Source: an uncultured Verrucomicrobiota bacterium (lineage in GTDB: Bacteria > Verrucomicrobiota > Verrucomicrobiia > Limisphaerales > UBA1100). From it: a stretch of DNA of 62,134 nt. The translations under genes were made by a program, and so were the position numbers. Under the pieces are notes generated by a model. That model did not search any database. It had not been told where the DNA came from and saw only the letters and a list, made by a program, of their open reading frames with translations. Shown here in pieces: positions 45,291 through 56,500 of the stretch (its first letter is position 1; each line of letters opens with the position of its first letter). Location: positions 1 through 62,134 of the forward strand of contig CACDBG010000004.1 in assembly GCA_902551155.1 (NCBI GenBank). The letters are read 5' to 3'.

Positions 45291-46615
45291 CAGAAAGATG
45301 ATCGGCCGATGGAGTGATATTCAATGCCGGCATCAGCTACCATCTTTGGATCATACAAGTTGCGGCCATCAAAAATAATGGGAGTTCTAAGCATTTCTTT
45401 TATTCTGAAAAAATCTGGACTACGAAATACCTTCCATTCAGTCACGATAGCCAGCGCCTCACTTCCTTCGAGGGCTTTATAAGGCTCATCACAATATTCG
45501 ATTGAGCTCTCGTCTCCGAGAGCCGCTTTCGCAGCATCCATTGCCTCGGGATCATAAGCTCTGACTTTAGCTCCCGATCTTAAAAGAGCCCTTATCAGAA
45601 CCAAGCTAGCAGCTTCCCGCATGTCGTCTGTGTTGGGCTTAAAAGAAAGGCCCCAGATTGCAATGACCTTTTCGGAAAGATCATAGAATCGTTTTTCAAT
45701 TTTTTCATAGAGCACTTCTTTCTGTGCCTCATTAACTGCATCAACTGCCGGTAAAATACGCGGCTGGTACCCAGAGGTTTGCGCTGTTTGCTCGATAGCT
45801 CGTACATCTTTCGGAAAACAGGACCCCCCATATCCGCATCCGGGATAAATAAAGGAGTAGCCAATTCGAGAATCAGATCCAATGCCGAGTCGTACTTGCT
45901 CAATATCAGCACCCACACATTCTGCGATATTTGCCATCTCATTCATAAAACTGATTTTCGTGGCCAACATTGCATTGGCGGCATATTTAGTGAGTTCGGC
46001 AGAACGCACATCCATAGAAAATATGCGTTCATGGTTGCGGTTAAAAGGCGCATATAACTCCCGAAGCAGCTGTTCAGCACGAGCCTCATTCGTGCCGATT
46101 ACAATACGATCGGGCTTCATGAAGTCAGAGACTGCGTCTCCTTCTTTAAGAAACTCGGGATTGGAAGCCACGGTAAATTCAATATCCGCATTCCTTTTCT
46201 GCAGCTCATTAGTAATAGCTTTAGAAACTTTATCTGCTGTGCCTACCGGCACCGTTGATTTATCGACCACAACCACATAATCCTCTATGTGTTTGCCGAT
46301 GCTGCGCGCCACATCCAATACGTAGGTCAAATCCGCAGAACCATCTTCTGCAGGGGGAGTGCCAACCGCAATAAACTGCAAAATTCCATGTGCTGCCGCC
46401 TCAACTACATCGGTGGTAAACCTAAGACGCCCCTCTTCGCAGCCCTTAAGAATAATTTTGGAAAGACCTGGTTCGTAAATAGGAATCTCACCGCGGTTAA
46501 GAGCTACAACTCGGTCTTCATCAATATCCACACAAAGAACATCATTACCCACATCAGCGAGGCAAGCGCCGGTAACTAATCCGACATAACCTGCTCCATA
46601 AATTGTAACTTTCAT
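45290..46615 (-). CDS. ugd: UDP-glucose 6-dehydrogenase
   Basis: Oxidises UDP-glucose to UDP-glucuronate. 441 residues. [20 protein letters not shown] is the NAD-binding motif, [20 protein letters not shown] and [20 protein letters not shown] are family blocks, [20 protein letters not shown] follows near residue 155, and [20 protein letters not shown] carries the catalytic cysteine near 260. The start overlaps the upstream epimerase (ATGA). Confidence 0.93.
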   Translation of the reverse strand: MKVTIYGAGYVGLVTGACLADVGNDVLCVDIDEDRVVALNRGEIPIYEPGLSKIILKGCEEGRLRFTTDVVEAAAHGILQFIAVGTPPAEDGSADLTYVLDVARSIGKHIEDYVVVVDKSTVPVGTADKVSKAITNELQKRNADIEFTVASNPEFLKEGDAVSDFMKPDRIVIGTNEARAEQLLRELYAPFNRNHERIFSMDVRSAELTKYAANAMLATKISFMNEMANIAECVGADIEQVRLGIGSDSRIGYSFIYPGCGYGGSCFPKDVRAIEQTAQTSGYQPRILPAVDAVNEAQKEVLYEKIEKRFYDLSEKVIAIWGLSFKPNTDDMREAASLVLIRALLRSGAKVRAYDPEAMDAAKAALGDESSIEYCDEPYKALEGSEALAIVTEWKVFRSPDFFRIKEMLRTPIIFDGRNLYDPKMVADAGIEYHSIGRSSF

Positions 46616-47619
46616 CTCTTTTTTCTTCTCTTATACCAATCGACCGTAAGCTCAAGGCCTTCCTTCAAGGCATGAGTCGGATCAAAGCCTAGGTCACATT
46701 TAGCCGCACTTATGTCAGCTAAAGAATGCCGCACGTCCCCTTCTCGTAAAGGCCGATATTCCGGAAGATGGTCATTGCTAGTCAAAACTCGTAATGCTTT
46801 ATGTAATGAATTTAAAGTAGTGCGCGCCCCAACTGCCACATTGTACACTCTCCCCGGGGCAGATTTAATCGTTGCAGCCAACAGGTTTGCCTGAACTACA
46901 TTTTCTACATAACAAAAATCACGGCTGGTTCTTCCGTCCCCATAAATATATGTAGACTTACCCTTTAAGAGTCCTATCATCCATTGTGGAATAACTGCAG
47001 CGTATGGACCATTTGGATCCTGTCTCGGTCCAAATACATTAAAATAACGCAAGCCAACTATTTTCTGATTATATCCGCTCTCAAAAACCCCGGCATACAA
47101 TTCATCCACCGCTTTACTTACTGCATAAGGAGAGAGAACGGCGCCCGTTTTGCCTTCCTTTTTAGGAAGCGTCTTTTCATCTCCATACACTGAACTGCTG
47201 GACGCATACACAACACGTTTTACTTTTGCTTTTTGGGCCGCCAATAAAATTTGCAGAAAACCTGTTGTATTTGCCATATGTGTCGAAAGCGGATCAGCAA
47301 AAGATCGAGGGACAGACCCCAGTGCTGCCTGGTGTAATACGAAATCTACCCCTCTACACGCACGAGCACAATCGGACTTAGAAGTAATATCGCCCTCTAT
47401 AAAGCAAAAATTGCGCCTCTCTTTGGAGCTCAAAGATTGCTGTAAATCATCCAAGTTCGCCTGATAGCCCGTTGCAAAGTTATCAAGCCCCACAACCTTT
47501 TGGTTTAATTGAAGGAGCTTTTCAACTACATGGGAACCGATGAACCCGGCAGCCCCTGTCACCAGCCATTTTTTTTGCGTTCGCCCCAGCTTGCGCTGTA
47601 GTTTTTCGTAAGCGGTCAA
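46612..47619 (-). CDS. UDP-N-acetylglucosamine 4-epimerase-like (WbpP/TviC family)
   Basis: SDR enzyme of 335 residues. The N-terminal extension ([19 protein letters not shown]) before [20 protein letters not shown] and [20 protein letters not shown] is typical of WbpP/TviC, which interconvert UDP-GlcNAc/GalNAc or their uronic acids. Active site: YASSSSVYG near residue 140 and [15 protein letters not shown] (YxxxK) near 165. It overlaps gmd and ugd by four bases each, so the three are one translation unit. Confidence 0.87.
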   Translation of the reverse strand: MTAYEKLQRKLGRTQKKWLVTGAAGFIGSHVVEKLLQLNQKVVGLDNFATGYQANLDDLQQSLSSKERRNFCFIEGDITSKSDCARACRGVDFVLHQAALGSVPRSFADPLSTHMANTTGFLQILLAAQKAKVKRVVYASSSSVYGDEKTLPKKEGKTGAVLSPYAVSKAVDELYAGVFESGYNQKIVGLRYFNVFGPRQDPNGPYAAVIPQWMIGLLKGKSTYIYGDGRTSRDFCYVENVVQANLLAATIKSAPGRVYNVAVGARTTLNSLHKALRVLTSNDHLPEYRPLREGDVRHSLADISAAKCDLGFDPTHALKEGLELTVDWYKRRKKR

Positions 47620-48656
47620 TCTGCTTCTCTTCTAACTAAATCCAAATCCGCAACTGCCATTTCCTCAACAAGTTCTTCAAAAGTGGTCTTAGGAGCCCAG
47701 CCCAATTCTTGTTTTGCCTTGGTCGGATCACCTAAAAGGGTGGATACCTCTGCGGGCCGATAATAGCGTGGGTCCACTTTTACAATTGATTTGTTATCGT
47801 AAAACCCTACCTCTTGCTCTCCCTCTCCTTCCCACTTTATCTCCATGTCCAGAGCCTTGGCTGTCGCATTTACAAAATCTCTAACGCTATGCTGGGTGCC
47901 TGTTGCAATCACATAATCCTTGGGCTTTGATTGTTGCAACATAAGCCACTGCGCCTCAACAAAATCTCGGGCGTGACCCCAGTCACGCTTGGCATTCATA
48001 TTTCCCAAATACAAACATTCTTGAGTTCCCAGCTTTATTCTCGCCATGCCTCGAGTTATTTTACGGGTAACAAAGGTCTCCCCGCGTCGGGGGCTCTCAT
48101 GGTTGAATAATATACCATTACAGGCATACGCATTATACGCTTCGCGATAGTTAACCGCTGTCCAATAAGCGAATTGCTTCGCAATCCCATAAGGGCTTCT
48201 GGGATGAAATGGCGTAGTTTCTTTTTGAGGCACTTCCTGCGCCAAACCAAACAACTCTGATGTACTTGCCTGATAAAAACGCACTTGCTCTTGAAGGTTT
48301 AGTAGGCGTATTGATTCCAACATTCGCAGAGCGCCCAATGCATCACAATCTGCAGTATATTCAGGTTCTTGAAAGCTCACTGCCACGTGGGATTGCGCAG
48401 CTAAATTATATATTTCATCGGGCTGTGCTAACTCGATAATTCGAGTCAAACATGTTGAGTCGGTCATGTCTCCATAATGAAGAATCAGGTTTACTCCCCT
48501 CTCATGGGGATCCTTGTAGAGATGGTCAATTCTACCGGTGTTAAAAGAAGATGCTCTACGCCTAATCCCGTGTACTTCATACCCCTTATCGAGAAGTAGT
48601 TCAGCCAAATAGGACCCATCCTGACCCGTTATTCCGGTAATAATTGCCTTCTTCAT
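47616..48656 (-). CDS. gmd: GDP-mannose 4,6-dehydratase
   Basis: Makes GDP-4-keto-6-deoxymannose from GDP-mannose. 346 residues: [80 protein letters not shown] and [19 protein letters not shown] (YxxxK) are all canonical. The partner GDP-fucose synthase (fcl) is not obvious in the window. It is the first gene of the 38-kb minus-strand block; the 198 bases upstream presumably hold the main promoter, though I see no strong box there, only a small GTTCA/TGAAC palindrome. Confidence 0.94.
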   Translation of the reverse strand: MKKAIITGITGQDGSYLAELLLDKGYEVHGIRRRASSFNTGRIDHLYKDPHERGVNLILHYGDMTDSTCLTRIIELAQPDEIYNLAAQSHVAVSFQEPEYTADCDALGALRMLESIRLLNLQEQVRFYQASTSELFGLAQEVPQKETTPFHPRSPYGIAKQFAYWTAVNYREAYNAYACNGILFNHESPRRGETFVTRKITRGMARIKLGTQECLYLGNMNAKRDWGHARDFVEAQWLMLQQSKPKDYVIATGTQHSVRDFVNATAKALDMEIKWEGEGEQEVGFYDNKSIVKVDPRYYRPAEVSTLLGDPTKAKQELGWAPKTTFEELVEEMAVADLDLVRREAD

Positions 48657-48854
48657 TAGTTGGAACTAAGAGAAATCAACCTCAAACGCTTATTCAAAAA
48701 GACAACGCTTCGCGCCCGTCGATTCTGTTTTGCGATCGACTCTCCCCCCAAAAAGTCTTTTTCGAATTGTTCAAAAAAATGAACCTACAAACTATTTCGT
48801 CAAAACAAGGTTAAAATCAAGCAAATGCCATTTACACCCTAGGGAAAAATGGGG

Positions 48855-50054
48855 CTAGGGACGAGCATCCACGCACACAAGGTTGCCCGCAGCATTTCTA
48901 GCATAAATTCGGCCGCCAGAATAAACCGGAACAGTCCAGCAGCGACCTCGCAAGATTTGGGCTTCTGTCGCAGGCTTAAACCCCTTGGGCGAAGCCGCCC
49001 CAAGAGCTAGATTGCCGGTTTCACCTAGAACTAGGAGTTTATCTTGTACTGCCATAAGCGATCCGCAGCGGTACCCCTCCTGCCGCCATTGCACCTTACC
49101 ATCGGCAAATTTCATGCAAACAAGCTGCTTGGGGCCAGCTTGATGCGTATTCCCATCAAAGCCATACAAATATTCCCCCAATAAAACTGAATTATTCATG
49201 TGGTTACTCATATTTTTATTTGTATAGATTTGGCGAAGATTCTTTCCGTCAAACTCATATAAAGCACAACCACGACGGTACCCAGTAGATATAAATATTT
49301 TGTTGCCCACGGCAATAGGGGTGGTGGAATTAGTACGAAATGAAGTACGCCAGTCCTGAAAAGCAACGGTTTTCCCTGTTTTAGCATCAAGAATAACCAG
49401 TCCATCAGTTTTAAGCGTGGCGAGATACATTTGCTTTTCGAACTCAAAGGCCACCGGCGAGCCGTAGGCAGGCTTATACACCTGGCTACGCCATATTTCC
49501 TTGCCAGTACTTTTATCAAGCGCACAGGTAAACGTGGCTTCCACAATTAATATATCCCCCAAGATCAAGGGAGAGGCAGCGAATCCCCATTCTGGAGGGC
49601 GAGGCAGTTCCGCTTTTTCCATGAGATCAACTACCCAGTGTTTTTTACCCGAATCAATATCATAGCTGACCAGTCGCCCGGACTTGCTCAAACCATACAC
49701 GCGTTTGCCATCAACCGTAGGAGAAGCACAAGGGCCACCTTCGTGCAAATAATCAACCAAGGCTGCTGGATATGTGTCCTGCCATAATGTTTTTCCGGTT
49801 TCCTTACTAATACAATAGAAAGTCTCTTTATTACCGTTTTTATTGCCTGAACAACCCAAAGCAAAAACTCGACCGCCGGAAACTGCTAAACTGGAAAACC
49901 CAACCCCTATATCTTTACGCCAAAGAATCTTACTAAAGTTTGGACGCGGAGGTTGTTCTTTTGAAATTCCGTCGTGGTCAGGGCCTCTCCAATTTGGCCA
50001 ATCCGCTCCTTTAACCGTAAATATAACCACCAAGAAAATAAAAAATACCCGCAT
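48855..50054 (-). CDS. Secreted PQQ-type beta-propeller (BamB-like) protein
   Basis: A 399-residue protein with a signal peptide (FFIFLVVIFTVKGA) then DWPNWRGPDHDGISKEQPP, a start common in planctomycete/verrucomicrobial PQQ-like propellers. Repeats carry GxVFALGxxGN, ISKETGKTLWQDTY, GRLVSYDIDSGKKHWVV, ALDKSTGKEIWRSQVY and ILDAKTGKTVAF, forming a propeller. No dehydrogenase residues are clear, so a structural or binding role is likely. It lies upstream of, and in line with, the glycan block, but the 198-base gap suggests a separate unit. Confidence 0.82.
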   Translation of the reverse strand: MRVFFIFLVVIFTVKGADWPNWRGPDHDGISKEQPPRPNFSKILWRKDIGVGFSSLAVSGGRVFALGCSGNKNGNKETFYCISKETGKTLWQDTYPAALVDYLHEGGPCASPTVDGKRVYGLSKSGRLVSYDIDSGKKHWVVDLMEKAELPRPPEWGFAASPLILGDILIVEATFTCALDKSTGKEIWRSQVYKPAYGSPVAFEFEKQMYLATLKTDGLVILDAKTGKTVAFQDWRTSFRTNSTTPIAVGNKIFISTGYRRGCALYEFDGKNLRQIYTNKNMSNHMNNSVLLGEYLYGFDGNTHQAGPKQLVCMKFADGKVQWRQEGYRCGSLMAVQDKLLVLGETGNLALGAASPKGFKPATEAQILRGRCWTVPVYSGGRIYARNAAGNLVCVDARP

Positions 50055-50360
50055 AGCTAGGGCCTATAGTTGGGGTAAGTTCATAAAAAAGCACGATATT
50101 GTGGCATTTTGTGTGTGTATAATGTGCGGATAAGCCCTTGCCCTTTAGATCTGCAATTATAAAAACCCTGTTTTTACGAGGTTTTCTAGGCCTATAAGCC
50201 GAAACTGTAATGGGAATAAAGTCTCCACAAATAATGAATAATCAGTGAATTGATTGATTATTCTGTTGGATTTCTCCCCATAAAAGCCCTATTAGAAGCC
50301 ATTGTATGCCTAAAATGATGAATTTGGGTATAATTCGTGTTAACCTGATTCTTTGCAGTT
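50055..50360. other. 306-base divergent intergenic region
   Basis: Separates the minus-strand propeller gene from ppk1. AT-rich; no ORF or RNA gene recognised. It contains short similar strings (GGGCCTATAG and AGGCCTATAAG) about 130 bases apart, an AAAACC/GGTTTT pair near 50160-50190, and two TATAAT boxes on the plus strand. It presumably holds both promoters. Confidence 0.4.
50329..50334 (+). promoter_or_regulatory. Possible -10 box for ppk1
   Basis: A perfect TATAAT 26 bases before the ppk1 ATG; a TTGTAT further upstream is too far (21 bases) to be a clean -35. A second TATAAT is at 50118-50123. Confidence 0.3.
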
Positions 50361-52454
50361 ATGAGCCGTGCCCCATCTCATTTTTTTAACCGAGAATTAA
50401 GTTGGTTGGAGTTCAACCAAAGGGTTATGGGGGAGGCGCTGGATAAAACCAACCCAATCCTCGAAAGACTAAAGTTTTTTTGTATTGCGAACTCTAATCT
50501 GGACGAATTTTTTGAAGTACGGATTGCCGGAATCAAACAGCAAGTTGAAGGCGGGGTAACCAAGCGCAGTCTTGATGGTCGCACTCCTCTAGAAATATAT
50601 AAGACCGCCACCTTGAGAATTCACCAGATGGTGGAAGATCTCTTTACTTGCTGGCAAGATAACCTACAACCCGAACTAGAAAAAAAAGGGTTTCATTTCC
50701 ATAAAATAGCTAGCATCTCCAATCAAAATAAACAGTGGCTAGATAAATACTTCATAAAAAAGGTACAACCCGTTCTAACCCCACTGGCAGTAGACCCCTC
50801 CAAGACATTTCCATTAATTCTAAATAAATCACTCAACGTTATTGCAAAAGTACAAAGTAAAAACACAAATGAATCAGCAGCACGACTTTGTATCGTTCAG
50901 GTTCCTCGGATCATCCCAAGGTTAGTACAATTACCTCATGGTAATTCAAATCATGAATATGTGTTTCTTGCTGATGTAATTTCCCATTACATCGGAAAAC
51001 TCTTCCCAGGCAACCAGATAGTAGACAGTTGGAGGTTTCGTGTTACAAGAAACAGCGAATTATATGTCGATGAAGAAGACGCAAACAACATTCTGAAGGC
51101 GGTTGAAAACGAACTGCGAAACCGACGAAAAGGAGATGCTGTACGCTTAGAGGTAGACCTAGATACTCCTGAAGATCTTGTATCTGAACTACTAGAAAAA
51201 TTGGAGCTCGCCCAAGAAGACCTCTATCGTATCAACGGCCCAGTTAACCCTGTTCACCTTAGCGGACTATTTGAGGGAGATCACTCGCCGGAATTGCGCA
51301 ATGATCACTTTATCCCAAAACCTTCTCCAACATTTCTCAGCTCAAAAACCATCTTTGAAACCATTAAGGCTCAAGATGTGCTTTTACATCATCCTTACGA
51401 AAGCTTTGAACATGTTGTCACCCTGCTTGAAGAGGCCGCCGAGGACCCGAAGGTTCTCGCCATCAAGCAGACACTCTATCGAACAGGAAAAGATCCAAGA
51501 ATTGTAAATGCACTTATACGAGCCGCCCAAAATGGCAAACAGGTTGCTGTGGTAATGGAGCTAAAGGCTCGCTTCGATGAAGCTAGCAACATCCGTTGGG
51601 CTCGCGAGCTCGAAGAAGCGGGAATACACGTGAGTTATGGCATTCTTGGATATAAAGTACACTGCAAGCTCTGTATGATCGTCCGTGAGGAAGATGATGG
51701 ACTGAATCGATATTTGCATTTAGCCACCGGCAATTATAATCCTGCTACGGCCAAGCTTTATACCGATTTCGGACTGATGACTTGCCAACCAGACTTTGGT
51801 GAAGATGTTGCTAGGGTTTTCAATTTACTTACTGGATTCTGTGAATTTGAGAAAACTGACAAGCTAATTGTGGCTCCATTCGATTTTCAGACTCGAATTC
51901 TGGAGCTAATCCATCGCGAAACCGAACACGCAAAAAGAAATAACCCAGCAAGAATCATCGCCAAGATGAATGCACTCGTGGATAAACCTGTGATTGAGGC
52001 GTTATACGCTGCTAGTCAGGCAGGGGTTAAAATCGATTTGATTGTTAGAGGAATTTGCTGCCTTCGTCCCGGCGTTCCAGAATTCAGTTCCAACATTACC
52101 GTACGGAGTATCGTCGACCGTTTTTTGGAGCATAGTCGTATCTACAGCTTTGCCAACGGAGGAAATAGTGAGGTCTTCATTGGCAGCGGCGATTGGATGC
52201 ATCGTAATTTCCACAAACGTATTGAAGTAGCCTTCCCCATAGAAGATGCTTCCCTAAAAAAACGTGTTCTTGATGAAGTATTACCCACTCACTTAAATGA
52301 CAATGTAAAAGCTCATCTTTTGCAGCCTGATGGTTCATATATACAGCTCTCTCCGGTCAAAGATGAAGGGTTTATACAAAGCCAATCTCAATTTATTGGC
52401 TCACGCCAAGGCAATAAGGATCCGCAGCCCCCTGAAAATCAAAACATTGCCTAG
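50361..52454 (+). CDS. ppk1: Polyphosphate kinase 1
   Basis: Polymerises the gamma-phosphate of ATP into polyphosphate. 697 residues, the usual size. The N-terminal domain starts FFNRELSWLEFNQRVMGEAL; RYLHLATGNYNPATAKLYTD and the catalytic HKD-like histidine in KVHCKLCMI near residue 434 and HRNFHKRIEVAF near 617 are present; LLHHPYESFEHVVTLLEEAA is a family block. Its TAG shares CTAG with the stop of the convergent ROK gene. It is independent of the VTC gene at 22.9 kb. Confidence 0.96.
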   Translation: MSRAPSHFFNRELSWLEFNQRVMGEALDKTNPILERLKFFCIANSNLDEFFEVRIAGIKQQVEGGVTKRSLDGRTPLEIYKTATLRIHQMVEDLFTCWQDNLQPELEKKGFHFHKIASISNQNKQWLDKYFIKKVQPVLTPLAVDPSKTFPLILNKSLNVIAKVQSKNTNESAARLCIVQVPRIIPRLVQLPHGNSNHEYVFLADVISHYIGKLFPGNQIVDSWRFRVTRNSELYVDEEDANNILKAVENELRNRRKGDAVRLEVDLDTPEDLVSELLEKLELAQEDLYRINGPVNPVHLSGLFEGDHSPELRNDHFIPKPSPTFLSSKTIFETIKAQDVLLHHPYESFEHVVTLLEEAAEDPKVLAIKQTLYRTGKDPRIVNALIRAAQNGKQVAVVMELKARFDEASNIRWARELEEAGIHVSYGILGYKVHCKLCMIVREEDDGLNRYLHLATGNYNPATAKLYTDFGLMTCQPDFGEDVARVFNLLTGFCEFEKTDKLIVAPFDFQTRILELIHRETEHAKRNNPARIIAKMNALVDKPVIEALYAASQAGVKIDLIVRGICCLRPGVPEFSSNITVRSIVDRFLEHSRIYSFANGGNSEVFIGSGDWMHRNFHKRIEVAFPIEDASLKKRVLDEVLPTHLNDNVKAHLLQPDGSYIQLSPVKDEGFIQSQSQFIGSRQGNKDPQPPENQNIA

Positions 52455-53485
52455 CGCTTGATTTTTTTCGCCCTTTTTGTGGTCTTTTTCTTAGCCTTCC
52501 CTCTCGGAGATCGTCTCTGCTCATCTCTGGCTAAAATAGCGGCACCGTGGATTCCCCCATCATCACCCAACTTGCTAACTTGAATGTGAATTCCTTCCAT
52601 GGTTCCCGGTAAAACATGTGCCTCCACTGTTTTCCTAATAACCGGTAACATTTCTTTATGTAGTGCCTCAATAACCCCTCCATTTAGCACCACATACTCC
52701 GGCCCAAAAGCACTAACTATGGCGGCAATTCCAATACCAGTGTCCTGGGCGGCCTGTTTGACAATTCGCTTTATCAGCGGATCTTGCTCATCCGAAGCCA
52801 TTCGTAAGTGTCTGCTTCGAACTCCTACAAGATGAGGGCCTAGCTCATCTTGAAGCATTGTCTTCTCCCCTTCGAGAACCGCCTTGCGTAATGCGCGCAC
52901 AATGCCCGTCCGGCTGGCAAGCGACTCCAAACTTCCTCTAAAACTGTGCGCGGTTTTGAGGCCATTCTTATCAATAGTAATTTGTCCAAATTCTCCAGCC
53001 GCAAAGTTATGCCCCCGGAATAATTCTCCATTAATAATCAGCCCCCCTCCAAAACCCGTGCCAAGAAAAGCCCCCGCCATGGTGCTGGGTTTACTACGGT
53101 ATTCCACGCGATGAATTCCGAGAGTAAAAAGATTACAGTCATTGTCGACAACCACAGGCACGCGAAAGCGGCGGCGAAGAATGGATTGAATGGAAACTTC
53201 ATCCCAATGAAGATTATAGGCATTATAAACCCGCCCCTTGATCACTACACCAGGAACCCCTAACCCCACTCCTCGAATATTGGCCATTCGCAAGCCATTA
53301 TCTGCCACCAATTCACGAGCCGCACGCACGATGCGATCTATGACAACATCCCCTCCGCGTCCTGCCTTCGTTTTAATTTTCCATTTGGCCTGAAGATTAA
53401 GCGATTTATCGAAGAGCCCTGCAAGAATCTTGGTTCCTCCTACATCAATTCCCAGATAGTAATTCCCTGTAGATTTGACGGCCAT
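52451..53485 (-). CDS. ROK-family sugar kinase or regulator-like protein (atypical)
   Basis: A 344-residue ROK protein: YLGIDVGGTKILAGLFDKSL (phosphate loop), VVVDNDCNLFTLG with the catalytic-type Asp near residue 115, and GTGFGGGLIINGELFRGHNF near 145. The usual zinc site (GH followed by CxCGxxGCxE) is absent: the sequence is GEFGQITIDKNGLKTAHSFR then GSLESLAS, with the His replaced by Gln and no cysteines. So it is a ROK glucokinase-like protein without the zinc finger. The C-terminus is lysine/arginine-rich. It ends in CTAG shared with ppk1. Confidence 0.82.
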   Translation of the reverse strand: MAVKSTGNYYLGIDVGGTKILAGLFDKSLNLQAKWKIKTKAGRGGDVVIDRIVRAARELVADNGLRMANIRGVGLGVPGVVIKGRVYNAYNLHWDEVSIQSILRRRFRVPVVVDNDCNLFTLGIHRVEYRSKPSTMAGAFLGTGFGGGLIINGELFRGHNFAAGEFGQITIDKNGLKTAHSFRGSLESLASRTGIVRALRKAVLEGEKTMLQDELGPHLVGVRSRHLRMASDEQDPLIKRIVKQAAQDTGIGIAAIVSAFGPEYVVLNGGVIEALHKEMLPVIRKTVEAHVLPGTMEGIHIQVSKLGDDGGIHGAAILARDEQRRSPRGKAKKKTTKRAKKIKR

Positions 53486-53558
53486 CTACACGAGATAAAA
53501 GTAGCCTAAAAGACCAACGTCAACGGCCAGTTATCCGCAAACGCAATAGGGAAAGCCC

Positions 53559-56500
53559 TTATCGTTCCTGGATCATTGGAGCCTCGAAAGAAGCTATAGA
53601 AGCTCCGTTAACTCCATTCCATATACGCAATACAGCATCTGCGCCACCGGCAGCCACGATATTTCCATCAGCTGAAATAGCCCCAGAATAAACGTAATCG
53701 GTTGACCCTGAAAAATCGCGTATATTTTTCGGAGTTCCCATCGGAATACTAACCCTGCGAACTCGATTGTCGCCAGCAGTAACCACTGCATTATCTGAGT
53801 ATCCCACGAATTGAATGGATGTTACCTCTTTACTTCCCACGCCAAACTTTCCGGCTCGTTCACCGGTCACTACATTCCACACTTTAATTTCATTGTCAGC
53901 CCCTACGCTCGCCAGAACCCGACCATTGTATTGCCATGCAACTCCAAGAACATGGTGAGTATGTCCTTCAAAAGAATGGAGAATTTTGCCATCAGCCAAA
54001 TTAACTATCTTAGCAAATTTATCGGCTCCTCCACTAGCAATCTGTGTACCTCCAGCATTAAACTGTAACCCCATCACTGTATCACTGTGAACTTCTAGGA
54101 GATTCTTTGTAAGCTTACCATCAGCCACATTAAAGACATGAACTGTTCCGCTACGACTAGGCTCACCGCTCCCCGCCGCTAATTGTTTGCCATCGTAACT
54201 GAAGCTCAATGCGGTAGCCCGATCGACAATCGGAGAATCTACCCTTCCTGTTCCCAGTGTTCGTTCCAACTTCCATTCATCGGCTAGGCTCCAAACTTTT
54301 GCAGTTTTATCCCTGCTAACCGAAATCAATTGTCCGGAAGGGTTTATCCCCAGCCCATTGACTGCCCCATTATGCCCGCTAACGCTTTTAATCTGCTTAC
54401 CCTCAGCTGTATTCCAAATATAAATGGTGTTGTCCGTCGATCCTGTAACCAGCCTCTTGCTATCTGCCGAAAAGGTAATCGCAACCGTCGGTGCGGTCGC
54501 TTTAGCTAAAGCATCCTTCGCTAATTGCACTGCGCTATCGGCATCGGCTTGCAGCTTGTCCGCCCCAGCTTTCTGCGCTTCAGCCTCCTTCTTTGCCGAC
54601 TCCGCTTTTACCAATGCTTCTTTGGATAGCTTGGCTTCGTTAGCCGCCTGTTGCCGAGGCTCTTCGAGCTTTTTATGCTCACCCTCAGCTGCAGTAACTT
54701 TCTTAACCGCTTCGTCTAGGGTTTTTTTAGCAGCCACCTGTTGTTTGTTTAATTCATCACGTTTCTTCTGTGCTTCAGAAGCTAACTTGCGTTTTTCAGC
54801 CGACACTTTGGCCGCCGCATCAACCCGTGCCTTTACTTTATCTGCCATAGGCTTTGCTGCTGCTGCTGTCTTCGCCGCCGCTGCCGCCGCTTTATTAGCG
54901 GTATCAAATACTTTTTGTGCAGCACTTACTTGGCCTTTTACTGTAATCACAGTGGCATCTGCAGCTTTCTGTGCTGCTTGTGCTTGTTTCCATGCATTGG
55001 CAGCCGCGGCCACGGCGGCCCCTGCCGCCTTGTCATTTGCTTGCGCCTGTGCCAATTCTGTCCTCACTGTATTTGCTATATTCCGTTTTTCAAAAGCCGC
55101 TTTGGATGCCGCTTCTTTTTCTTCAGGGGTTTTATTTGGATCTTCCGCTGTCTTCCTAGAGTTTTCTTCAGCAACTTTCGCTGCGTTATCTGCTTCGGTA
55201 AATTTTTTCAGAATGCCTGCCGCTGCCGTTCTCGCCGCAACCAGCCCTTTATCTGCGGCAGCTTTTGCAGTCGCAGCAGTACTAACTGCCGTTTTTGCTT
55301 TTGCTGCTTTAAGCTCTGCAGATTTCAGCTGTGTTTGTCCTAGGTTATCTAATTTCTTTTTTGCTGTCGCTGCCGCAGCCATCTTTGTTTTTGCGACCTT
55401 ATCTTTATTGGTAAAATCTGCCACCGGAGCTCTCGACGCATCAATAGCCTTTTTGGTAACGGCCTCAGCCTCCTTAGCGGCCTTATCCTGTTCTTCAAAA
55501 GTCTTTAGGATGGCATCATAGTCCGCCTTGAGTTTGGTGTATCTTTTTTCCTCGCTCTTTTTCGTAGCTTCGGCTTCATCAAAAGCCTTTTTCTTTTCAG
55601 CAATCGGCATTGCTTCGGCTTTCTTAAGTGCTTCATTCGCTTTCTTCACCCGATCATCAGCTTTTTTATGATTATCCGTTTTAGTTTTTAGATTTGCTAT
55701 GTAATAAGTCACTTCAGCTTTAGCGTAAGCGGCAAAACGATCTTTATTTGCTGAAGCTTCCATCATCTTTCGATTGCCCTTTAGATCTGCAACCAATTTG
55801 CCATCAGCCGCATTGAAAAGTCGCGCATTCTTATCCTTCAACACACAAGCAAAGCGTTTACCATCCGGGCTTGCAGCAACTGCAGCAATAGCCCCTCCAG
55901 CCGCGATTTGGCGCACCATTTTGAAACCATTAATATCCCAATGACGGAGAGTGCTGTCGCCCGCGCCTGAGATCAACTGTGTCGACGCACTGCTCAACGG
56001 AGCCAGAGCTGTTACCGCCGCAGCGTGCCCCTTCAGCTCGCCGGCAATCACAAGCTTATCTGTAACATTGTAAATTGTGATAAGATTGGTCTCCCGTGCA
56101 ACAGCCAATTGCTTGCCTTCTGCGACAAAGATAACGGCATTAATTTTTATTGGAGGCACCCCAAAAGGTTTTTCTCCCTCCTTAGGTGGAACAGGTGGGT
56201 CTATAGTAAAGGATTTACCATCAGCTACATTCCACACCAATAATCCTCCATCTTCAGCACCTGCGGCTACTTGAGCACTGTCAGGAGAAAAGGCAACCGA
56301 GGTCGCTGCTCCTTTTAGTCCTGATAATCCTTTAAGGGCATTCCCTTTAACCATATCATAGACCTTAATTAAATTTCCTTCAGCTAATGCCAACCATTTG
56401 CCATCGGGGCTTACTGCATGAATACCCTTATCAGAACCAAGGGTAAATGACTTGGCGGCGTTAATGGGCTGCCTGCGCCAGAGTTTTACTTCTCGATATC

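Noticed and set aside
45882-46280. 132-residue plus-strand ORF inside ugd
   Set aside because: Shadow of the canonical ugd frame.
48660-48854. Strong promoter or JUMPstart-like element before gmd
   Set aside because: No clear -10/-35 pair or known element was found; only a small palindrome and a weak TTGACG.
54424-55521. 365-residue plus-strand ORF, Ala/Ser/Phe-rich
   Set aside because: It is antisense to the Ala/Lys-rich coiled coil of the PSCyt1-WD40 gene; its length follows from that biased codon use.
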